Source of the DNA: Symsagittifera roscoffensis
Lineage: Eukaryota > Xenacoelomorpha > Acoela > Convolutidae
NCBI RefSeq assembly: GCF_963678635.1
Contig: NC_087070.1
Span: 38,948,600 to 39,012,599, forward strand
Length of the DNA stretch: 64,000 nt
Direction of reading: 5' to 3'
Positions within the stretch are counted from its first letter, which is position 1; every line of letters starts with the position of its first letter. Under the pieces are notes generated by a model. The model was not told the DNA's origin. It searched no databases and saw only the letters and a list, made by a program, of their open reading frames with translations. The position numbers and the translations under genes are program-made. Shown here one piece after another: positions 38,201 to 50,200 of this stretch.

Positions 38201-41200
38201 TCCGAATCGATTCTATTTTTCAATATTTTGTCAAGATAAATTTGGTCGGAACAATCTGTGCGTTTTGAACAGCAACGGGCTGCTCTTGTTGAAATAGCTG
38301 CTACATAAGAAACAGCAATATCATACCGACCAAGAGAAATTTTGCAGCGAAAATATCGTTCTCTGAGAAATAAACCCTTCTGTCAACCGGGGCGGATCTA
38401 CGATTTTCTCGAGGGGGGGGCGGATTTTTAAAAAAAAATGTCAAAATTTGTGTCGACTTTTTTTAGGATCGGCTAAATTGATTTTCCAAGCGCTCCCAAA
38501 ACACTTAAAAGACCCTATTTTGGCCAAAAATTTTGCGTCTCAGGCAAATGTTTAAAAAAAACAGATCAAAAAGCCGTTTTTAGGCATTTTTTGGAAAATT
38601 TTGTGAAGAAGTCTCGTTTTTTTGGCGCGCACACCCCCCTCAAAATTAGTTTTTATATATCAAGGTAAGTAGTATATAAAATTCCCCCCTTTGTACGATT
38701 TTGGGATATCCATTTTTGGCTGACTGACCTTAAAAATTTTCTAAAAGCGCCTTCGCACACTAATTTGAGGGGGGAGCGCTCGCCGAAAAAACGCCTTTTT
38801 TGTCTGCGGTGCAAAATTTCCCAAAATAGAGTTTTCATTAGTCTTCTGGGAACACTCGGAAAATCAATTCGGTCAACCTAAAAAAAGGTCACAGAATGTA
38901 CTTGCTGTGCAAGTAGGGCCGATTGTTCCGAATTTAAGTGAAGCTATTATAAAAACATTCCCAAAAATTTTCCGCTGTTATTTTAGGTAGTGGGATTAGA
39001 TAACAAATTGAAAAATTGAGATAATATAGCTAAGATAACATATAAAATGCATGATGGGACAAAAAATTAACAATAAAAATATCATCCCCGTTCCTCCATC
39101 ATAAGTCTTAGGTTCAAATTTAATTTAAATAAGTCTGAAAAACTGAAAAGTTCCACAAGACTTTTTTTTCGTTACAGAGAACTTGATTCCCTGTTGTACT
39201 TAAAATTTGCCGGACAAAAACACACCCTCAGCTATACAGCTATAGCTCTTTGAAGTTTTTGAATGCTCAATTCTGATTGGCTAAATTTGAAATTCTACCA
39301 AAAGAAAATAAATCTTGGTCGGTCCTTCCCCGGTCGGTCCCTCTATCATTCGGTACCCAACTGTCAACAGCAGCTGACAATTTATTTGTCATAGACCCGT
39401 AACCCTTATTTAGAATACTCACTTCTAGCATGTATCTGTGCCTTTCTGCTGGCGATGACCTCTTGTAGCAACTTCTGTCGAGCGGCCCTCTCACGGTAAA
39501 ACTGCTGCCTCTGTTTCTCCAACACCTTCTTTTGCTCCACCTCCAACATCGCCTCCAGTTCCTTCTCCTGCTTACTCTCCTCCGCCTTCAGCTGGGCCAG
39601 GTAGTCCCGGTATCGCTGGAACTCCGCCCGCAGACGCGCCTGCAACAAAACAATCCAATCACATCAGTTTAGAACCAACAGTTAAGTCCAAAATCAGCTC
39701 AAAAACTTCATCAATCGAGGCCCCCCGGCAACCAATTGTAGTTATTTGACCATATTCAAATTATCCACTTATCGGATGGATTGGGTGGCCATGATGGGCC
39801 ATGACATCATAAAGCAGTAGCAAGGAGTCCCATTTCGTGATCAAAATATGGTTAATAAACAATACATATCTTCCAAAAGTGACATCAATATTTTTGAAAA
39901 TATGGTTAACAAACAATAAAAATATTCCAAATAAGCCAATGTGCATAAAATTTGAGCAGTTTCCACGAGGCATTCGGTGCAAGCCTGGCCTGTCTTAGAG
40001 AATTCCTTGATCAATACGACGATTCTAGAACTCAGAGAAGCCCAGAGTCTTAACATCCTGATTCAAAAGTGAAAGGGCGTCGCAAACATTCGGAGTATTC
40101 CTCCTTTTTTCAAAAAAATATAGACACAAGACTCAGACTGATTATGGCGCTTTTTGTCATTTAAGTCATGTCCTCTATGGCTTGTGTTATTGTGTAGTGT
40201 ACCTTTTTCATGGCCTGTTCTACGGCTTCGTTCTTCGTCTCCTCGATGAGACTCTCGAGGATCTTCATGTCCAAGGCCAGTTCCTCCTGCTCCTCTTTCG
40301 CCTGCCTCTTCATCCTAGAAAACAAACAAACACTCAACATACTACTGACGGTATAACTTCAATAGTATGAATAATTATGAATAATATGAAACAGTAGTCA
40401 GTTTCATGGCTCGAATGTTCATTTTGTGAAACAGTTTCATAGTATCGCGAAGATAATAGTCGTCGATTTTACTTTACAATTTTCTAGAAGTATGATTCAT
40501 AGTATGAAACTTGTACGAATAGCATTTTTTGTCAACCCGGGAGTGTATTGTCGTATAAAGTTTTCAAACTATAACTTATAATCGTATAACTGCTGCGTAA
40601 AGAATAAAAGTAAAACCGTATAAAACGTGATGTATAACTTGCAGAAAAACTCCCTTGAATGATTTTCAAATAAGTCTTCAAATAGGCTCAATTGAAAGAA
40701 ATTCAGATGAAAACCCAAACTCCAAATAGTCCCGTTGTGGCGCAACGTTTAAGTTGTCTGGTACTAACTAAATATGAATAACAACAAGACTGCTCGGATC
40801 AAGGCGAAGCCCTGAATCTTCAAATTGCATTTTAAGGTCTAAGGAGTAGTGTTCGCTTAAAAAGAACTCGCTAAAGTACAAAGAATTCTTCGCATACAGT
40901 ATTTTTAGCATACAGATTGGTAACAAGACTGCTCGTATCAGAACAAAGCCCTGAATGTTCCGAGTGCCTTTTAAGGTCTATGGAGCAGTAATGACATGAA
41001 AAAAATTAAATGTAAAAATGTATTGAAAACTTTTTTTAAATTGGGATTTCTTAAGAAAATCAAAAATTATCCCCCACACGCCATATAACGTACAAAGAGA
41101 TAGATTTTGCGCCTAGTAAAAAATCAATTTTGGCAAATAAGCTTCCTTCAGCCAATTTGGAACGATTTCTAAGAGATTAAACCCCCTCTTACACGTTAAT

Positions 41201-44200
41201 AGCACGAAAAATATCGCGCGTTAATTGTACCAAATTGCCCAACATGGCAACCTTTTAACCCCCATAACTTTACCAAAAAGAACACAGGTGATATACCTTT
41301 TCAAATTTAAGCGCAAGACAACAATACCTTTTGAACGACTAAAAAATTCCGTCAAAAATCGCTGGTTAAAAAGTCGAAATTTGTCTGGAGAAAAACCACC
41401 AGAGCACAAATATTCTGTCATTTACTTTAAAAATTGTCAGAACAAAAAGCGTCGCTCAATTCTCTGGGCACAATTCAAATTGTAAAACCTTATCACAGGT
41501 GAATAACTTAGCAAAACCTGATCACACCTTTGATAGCAAAACCTAATCTCAGGTGAACATGGTTTTTAAATTTGAGCTCAAGACATCAACAGCTTTTGAT
41601 GCTATTTAAAATTCCGTCAAAAACTGCTTGTTAAAAAGTCAAAACTTTTCTACGGAAAAAAACCCAGAGCACAAAAATTCCGTCAATTTCTTCGCAAGTT
41701 GAAAAAACAAGAATTGCCGGTTGCTCTGCAAACAGTATAGAAGGGTTTGACCAGTTATTTTTCAAATGCCATTTTTCTTCAATTCTTTCAAATTGGAGTC
41801 GTTTTTAGTGCGCGATGTAGGGATAGGAATATTTAGCTTAATTAAGAATTTTTGCTCTTCTTGCTCATTTTAATCATTCTAAATTGGAATACAGCGCAAA
41901 ATTTTCGAACCCATTTTTCTCGACACAGAGATTTTTTTCAAATAATTTTTATTTAAATGGAATTATGACTGACTGGGTTTTAATATGGTATAATACTTGA
42001 CTTCGTCTGCGATTTCATTGAGGAACCTGATTTATGTTGAAAAGTAATAGCCGAAAAAGAACAAAAACTCGAAAATGCGTCCAATTTCGTGCCATAACCT
42101 TGAATGTTTCACTTGCCCTAAAGATTGATCAAAAGTTTTTTGTTTAGAAAAATTCTTGAAAAAATCAAACAAAAAAGAAAACGGATGTTTTTTATTTAAC
42201 TTTATCACCCCACACGCTGTCTTAAGTGCAGAGTGAAACATTTTGGTCTAGTAACTAATTAATAAAAACAAATTGATTGCCTCAATTCAATTTGGAATGA
42301 TTACGCTTTCATAGGACCAAGTATCCCATTTGAGTTATAGAGGTCAAACTAGTCCCTATTTCAATATCCTATAACTTTCTCAAAATTATCGCATAAGAAA
42401 TGTTTTTCAATTTTGAGCTTTGGTTTTGAAAATTAAAAATTAAAGACTAGACGCGAATAAACTTATTGTTCCTATAAATTGTGCCAAGAAATTTCAGGTT
42501 CCGTTTTTTTTTCACTCAAATAACTTAAAGAGTACCAATTTTTTCTCCTGCAATCAAATAACCGCCTTTCTACCCCATGTGTGTGGGTGTGTATGTATGT
42601 TCAAATGTACCTTTGTTTGATGGAGAGTGCATACATGTTCCTGGTAGCCTCTTGCTGTCTCATTTTGTTCAGCCTCTCCTGTTCCTCTTCATACGCCCTC
42701 AGTTTACCCTCTTGCACCTGAAACAGGTCAAACTCAAACTCAAACCCCAAACAGTCCCACACCATTTTCAATGAATTTAACACAAAGCACCATTTTTAAA
42801 CAATATCAACTGATTGTAAGATCAAATGTAAGATTAAATTTAAAAATTAACAGATGAAATGGTAAATGAAGTAAGTCGCAACAAAGTTTAATTAAATCAC
42901 AAGAGCTGTGCAATAGCTTTTTTTGATATATTAGAAGAAGTAAGTAGCACAATCTGTTCACTAAGTCCGATTGGTTTTTTAATCCTAAGAAAAAGAAGAA
43001 AAATAATTGTCATCAGAACGAGTTATGAATATACGCTCTTGTTTATTTAAAAAAAGACTCTTGAGTGAATGTAAGATGACTTTGAAATTTCTCTGTTATT
43101 ATAATTAATTCTACTCACGAGCAGTTCGTGTTCCTCCTGTTTGATTTTGGTCTCCTCGTCTCTCGCCTTCTCGTGAGCCGCCATTTGTTCGCGCAGCACA
43201 CTCAACATGTCCCTGTCTCGTTCCAGCTTCGCCTGTGCGTCTAGAGTCTGAAAACAACACCCTGCAGTAGGTAAACAACAATTCTTCTAAGGGAAAACGG
43301 TAAATACTGCAGCTAGCACAAAAAAAAAATGAAAAAGTACCTAAGCCCTGTCGTTTTCATCCCAAAAAAACTCTGTTTTGCCTAAAACCCATTCGTGCAA
43401 ACTTAAATTTGCACATTTTTAACTATGAAAACCGAAGAAATTTTTTTCTGAAAAAGTATCAAACAAACTGATCTAATAAAAAAAACTTCGTACATTTGTC
43501 TTGATTTAGTCTTGAATAAAAACTCCATTAAAAACATGCCAAGATGTAAGACAATTGAATTTTAAACAAGCACCGATACAAAACTTACAAAGCGGTAACA
43601 AAGCCGATATTTTTTTAGCAAACGCACATTGCGCCGAAAAATTAATACAGATACGATGCTTCGCATCGCAAACACTAGCGAGAACACGACAACAAGCAAC
43701 TCTAGAAAGTGCAATAAAAATTAAAATAAACCTCGAATTAGTATTAATTCGGCTAGGTCTAGGTTACGATCTGGGGCCTACTGCAATATAGAGATTTTGA
43801 GTCTCACGCACTACCCACTCAGCCACGCACGCTTAACCATCGACAAACACTATTCACGAATGGAGCAGCTACATATGCTAATAAATTGTCAGCGCGCTTC
43901 AGCAAAAGTGGCACCAAATTGAAATAGACACAATTTTGCAAGTAATAATTTGGAATACAACAAACTGAAGCATTTAACACTAACTTTGCATTTAACAAAT
44001 CGGAAAGCATAAAGCCAAATTATGTATAAATTATGGATTTCAAAAAAATGCAAGATATATTCAGTTAGAAAGTTTCTTAGATCGAGTTATTATTTATTGT
44101 TGTTGTTTGAAACAAAAAGCTTTTTTCGGTTCATTTGATGAATTTAAAATGCCTCAACTGTGTTAATTCATTCTTATTCGAATTTCAAAGCACAGGCTAT

Positions 44201-47200
44201 CAAAAAAATGTAAAAGTTTCCCAAAAAAGGCACCAATACTTGCGACTTAGGTTAGAAAAAAAGAAGGCTTTAGGCCAATATAATATCAGCCAAAAACCTT
44301 TTAAGACTAATGCACAGAAAAAAGAGAAAACAAAAAACGTAAAGTAAAAAAACTTATACAGGAAACAGAGATGTGGCTATTTTGAAACAGGAAAAAAATT
44401 ATCATCATTTTTCAAGTATGCTCTCTAGATAAATGCTATCTAGATAAATTGTTCAAGGAAAATAAGTATAATTTTTTTTAAGCTACTACCATGCAGATTG
44501 CACTCTGCACAACAAAAGATTTCTGCTGCAATGACAAAAAAATGTTCAAAAAATATTTTTTTTTAAAAAAAAACTTAAGAAAAAAGATAGTAATTGAAGC
44601 GCAATATGTATAACTAAACACAAAATTTTTGAAATACTAACAACTATTTCTCGTTATTTGCTCAAATCAAAATTTTAAGTTAGGACTTTATTTTACTGTT
44701 TGAAAATCATTTTTAAACATAAAAAACGTTTTTCAGGCGAAACAACCTATTTGAAATATATTCCTTCTGTAACAAAATGTGCTAAATGGAATCGCTCAAA
44801 ATAATCGTAAGCAGGCTTTATGAAAAGCAATTAACTTTTAGAAATTAAAAAAAAATAGGAAATAAATATCTATTTTCAGTAACTTTTGAAAGAATTAATG
44901 TGAAAAACAATGAGTTTATCTGGCTAATTGAGAAGTTATTTGATCCAAATATCGCGTTACTAGACGAGACTAAAATTCAAACACTCTGCCATCACGACTT
45001 AAAAAAACGGATATTAAAAGAAATTTTCAAACAACTAAATTGGATTCCTAAAGGGCAGCCATAGCATTGATAGCTTTGCCCTAATAAGTGAAGCTTTGTG
45101 TGATTTTTGTTTTGACGCGATTTTGTGTTGTTCGAAAATGTGTGATGGAATAGAAAAATTGTTCACAAAAAAATTTGAACTATAATAGGAAATAATTATT
45201 CCGACCATTGAACATAGGCAGAAATTTTGTCTTCGAATGTTTTAGTTTTTTTTCCAAGCAAAACCAGGACCAAAATTATCGGAATGAGTTGAGTGATATG
45301 AAATTTTAAAGCCCTTGCGGTCGTGAGTCCTGATTTTAAAACCTTGTCAGTCGTGGTTCGATTTTCTCAGTGTTGAGAAAAATCTGTTTGGAGTGTTTGA
45401 TTTTTAGTCTAACTTTGAGTGATTAAAACGATCGAGCAAGCCTATAAGTCTGATTTTTAGATTTATCTTAATGCAGTGAAATTTTTGTTTTACTCCAGAA
45501 AAATTAGTTTCCGGATTTTCTTGTAGCGCCTTAAAAACATGAAAAATCAATATTGCGATTGTTAATACTGTGGTCGGAAATTTCTGTGGTCGGAAATTGA
45601 ATCATCCAATCTTCAATACTTCAATGAGTTATATGGAATTATTAAACTGCAAAAGCTATCCAGGGTAAAAATATTCACGCGGAATTCAACCATTGATTCT
45701 GTAAAAACCACTTGGAATAAAAAAAAACATTATAATCAAAAGTGGAAACTTTAAACTTCAAAATTCTTTCGACAAAAAGTGTTAATTAAGTCTATAATTT
45801 CAGACGCATTTGACCTTCTTAGTGTTTCTGTTGACTTTTACTGACCTCTCTGTCCGCTTTTCTGTCGATTTCTGTCTTCCACAAGTCCATGAAGAACTCC
45901 TCGTCCAACATGTTCTGCCGTTCCCTCTCCTGCTTCACCAGCAACTGCTTCTCCCGCTCCGCATTCAGACTCTTCGCAGACCTCTTCGACAACACAGTCC
46001 GCAACTCCTCACAATTCTCCCTAACACATACAAACCCTTTTATCCTCTTCTTTCTTAACTTCAGTTCCGATTCAAGCTGCGAGTTTATTGAAATCATCCA
46101 AGTGTCAATATTTATAAGAGTTATAGACTATCATTAAAGTGCAAAAACTATACCAGTGTGGGGACGTTTTAATCGGAGGAGCCACCGAATGAAACTCTCA
46201 TACCGATTTCTCGCAAGCGGTTTTCGATTGCAGTGGCAAATCAAGAAAATACCGAGTTTTAAATGGTGTGAATTTAAGAAAACTCCAGCTATACAAAGTA
46301 GTTTTTTTTCCAAAAGAATTGAGGAAATAGTTGACCGTGACCTCTATCACGAGCTGATGCAAACATGTCGGTCATCAATACTTCTCGTCTTTATGTTTTA
46401 TCAATATTTGCTTTATGAAAACCTATGAGCTTGCATCAAAATCGGACATCAAGTTCATCACATCGATTCTGCTCTTAAACTCACAATATTTTTTTCGAAT
46501 GACAATAACTTTAAATAGTGAAATTACACTTCTAACTAAAGTATGACATACGTGAAGCTATCTGTGGTTTTCTCTACTGTCAACCGTACAAATTTGTTCA
46601 AGGACATAAAAAATCATTTTTAACCAAAACTAACCCAAAATCAATTAACCAAACAATCCATTAACCAAATATTTTGATTAAGCGTTTGATTTTAATTATT
46701 AAACTGATTTTGATTATTCGAATAACTTCGATTATTAAACTGATTTTGATTATTCGAGTAATTTCGATTATTTCACTGATTTTGATCACTCGATTAAATT
46801 TGATCAACTTAAAGATCAGTTAGCATAATTGGAGCACCAGACCTCCATCTTTGGTCTTCTAAAGTGGCCACCAGCTCCTCCCTCTCCCGTTCCCTCTGCT
46901 GTCGGAGGTCCTTGGCCCTCTGCCTCATCTTCAGCTGTCGCTCAATCGGAGTCTCCACACTCTCCTCCATCTCAACCACAAACATCTGCTGTTCAGACGA
47001 CAGAAGTGCTTTCAGCCTAAACCACCACTCAGGATCAAGCAAAAACAGTCCACTTAGAATAAATTTCATATATTAAGCCACTTACTCTATTCGATTTAAT
47101 GCGCCATTTGTTTTGCACATACTTGTCTTTTAAAGCTAATCACGGCTATTCACAGAATAAAATGTCTTCAAGTGTTTCAAAAATGCATGTAATTTGTTTG

Positions 47201-50200
47201 AAGCGGCGATTTTCGCCGAAAATATAATGCGACAGGGGGATTTGTCAGCCAATCAGAATTCATTATTTATAAAATAGATGCACATGAGCGATAAAAACGG
47301 TCAGTTTTGGACAGTTTAAATTGGATTGATTGGTTGAGAATTTTTGGACGTTTGGTCCGCGCATGAGAATAGCCCCATAATGCGACGCTTACCCAGAGAA
47401 TTCAAGCGCGGCAGTTTGATATTATGAGCGTTCCCAATTATGGGCGCTCCCAAGCGTTGTTTTAATATTATGAAAGCGTTCCATATTTTTGGGATGACAT
47501 CCTTAATTATTTTCCTTTCGATGGTATGAAGAGCCTAGATAAAAAAGATGAAAGTTAAAACTTTAAATCCGATTTTTTTTGAAATCCAAATCAAAACGGC
47601 TCCCATAAAAAAGAAAAGCTCTAAGGTTTTAGAAGCACGTGAAATCATCAAACACCAACAAAGTTTCTTCCAAATACGTTAGAGAACAAATTTGGGATCA
47701 TGTTAACTATTCCCCCCCCCCCCCCCCCTATTGCAAAAGGGGGTAGATAGTTAACAAGGTTTGGATAAAATTTATTGAAAAAACGTCAACCAATAGGAAT
47801 GCGAATTAAAATAACGTCAACCAATAGGAATGCGACAGAACACATTTCTGAGAAATAAAAAACCAATCCAGTTGAGCATAAATGAAATGTGTTTTTATAG
47901 GGGGAAATTCTTTACAAGGTACCATAGGGGGGGGGGGGGAATAGTAAACATGATCCAAAGTTTGTCCAAACGTTGTATTTTCCTAGGGAAAAGAGCGGGA
48001 GGGCTAGTATGCACAGGGCTTTTCAAAAATTAATTGAGATCAAAACAATTAAATTGCAGTTAATTGGATGTTCAGCAATTAATTATCAAATAACTGAAAA
48101 AAAACAAAAGTTAAACTGCAATTAATTGCAATTATCAATGAAAAGTTCAGATGTCGCTATCGAGACTGTCCACGGTTGACTCGTTCCAGAATCTGTGATT
48201 GACTTTGAGGAAAAGTTGCATTTCGAGATTTATTTGGTAGTAGACTTTTGCGAAGATCGTTGTAGGCGTATCCAGCTACGCTAAAAAAACGTTCTATGAG
48301 ATCTGAAGTTGGAAGAAGAAATGTCGGATCCATGTATTCACTTCGTGAATTTTTCTTCTCTAACTTGCGAATTTTCAGAAGACCCGACGAACTTGCTTCT
48401 GTTCAACAACAATTAATTGCAATTAATTGCAGTTAACTGGGCATGAGAAAATTTTAATTGAAATAATTGCATGCCCAACAATTAGTTAAAAATTCAATTA
48501 ATTGCAATTAATTTAAAATTCAATTAATTTTTGAAAAGCCCTGAGTATGCATGCAGTGATCTTTTCTCAGATACTTGAAATTCAATTTTTCATTCACGAC
48601 TGAAACAGCTTTAGTATGATACATCGCGCATCCCGGTCTGTAGTTTCTTTGTGGCACCTAAAATTTCGTTAAATACACAAATTCAAAGCTCCTCTTCACC
48701 TTCGGTAATCGGAACAAAACTAAAGAACATGAATAAAACATTCAATAACAACAGGATTAGATGGTTGATTTGATAGTCGCCCTTATTGTTCTGACTTGTA
48801 AAGCAACCAATGTAGAGCAATCATTCCAGAAAAACATGGCAAATACATCAACAGTGAGAACCAGATAAATAAAACTATAAAAAGTGAAAAAAACACGTCA
48901 TTCAATTGAATGCATCTGATTTCGGGAAACTTTATTAAAATTTTAACCAATTCCTACTCATTTGGTTGTGCTCCAATAATTGAAACCTAGCAACAAGAGA
49001 AAAAAGTGAACCGAATTTCAAAAACTCGAAAATTGTCTTTTCTTGTTGGACTTATAATTAGATTAAAGCAGCCAAGAGCGTTGATAGAATGCTACATTTG
49101 AAACAAGCTACCACAAAGTTGAATTTATTGCAGAATATAAACGCAACTTAAAAAAAATGTGAAGAAAATTTATTATAAGAACCAAATCAAAATCTTTCAT
49201 TTTCAAAAATCTTCAACTCAAAAAAAGTTCCAAAACTTGGTGCAAAAATGAATATGATTAAAACGGAAGCATATCCTGAAAAATTTTAACAAAAATTAGA
49301 TTTTTGGTAGACGAGAAAATTATGAATTAGGAACCAGCAGCGGCGGAATTAGGGGATCTGAACTAGTTTAGGCGATCAAACAGTGGTAACAAAAATCAAG
49401 TGGAAACTTATAGCACGCAATTACTCTTGAAAAACAGAGATCAACGCTTCACACAGTAGCGGATTTAGGGGGGGGGGGGGGGAGGGCGGACGCCCCTTCT
49501 CAGGGATTCGACCCCCTGCCGACCCAAAGGATCCCCCTTTGTACTATTTTGAGATATCCATTTTTGGCGACGGACCCTAAAATTTTTCTAAAGGCGCCTC
49601 AGGCGCCAATATATACTAGTTTTGATGGGGGAGCGCGCGCTGAAAAAACGCAACTTTTTGGTCAACATTTTTCAAAAAGTGCCTAAAAATGCCTTTTCTG
49701 GCCTTTTTTTCAAAATTTTGGTTGCGGCGCAGAAAATTTGGCCAAAATAAATAGGGACAAAACTACTTTGGGAGAGCTAAAAAAAATCAATTTGGTCGAC
49801 CTAAAAAATAAAGGTCGACAAAATTTTCGAAAATTTTTTGAAAATCCGCCCCCCCCTCGAGAAAATTTTAGATCCGCCCCTGGGAACCAGGCTTTATTTT
49901 GTACACATTTCGTACAAAGAGTTAACACGGAGGCGAACTGCAATCGCAACCAGAAGCGAGAAAAATAGCTCTAATGAAGTAAAAAAAAACTTTTTAAAAA
50001 ATGAAAGAAAAATTAGGACTAATTTGAATTTTTTATGTGCCAAAATCGAACCTCCACCTTCGAGAAAAAAGGAAAAAAAAGTAAACTTATTTTAAATTTT
50101 TCTATGTACCGGAATCAAATCTCCGCCCTGCGCTATGTCCGCTTGACAAACTTAAAACACTAGCCACCAATAAACCAGATAAAACGATATAATGCTAATG

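Larger units (their letters stand above)
30355..39422. other. CFAP53 intron 8 (about 9 kb)
   Basis: No other exon is supported. It contains a Tc1/mariner-like palindrome, an F1 copy, CAGGGGCGGAT-family copies, a 300 bp diverged direct duplication, and AT-rich filler. The GCGG-rich stretch at 34,180-34,420 is low-complexity DNA with repeated GCGCTGGTCGCG phrases and no stable frame. Confidence 0.55.
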
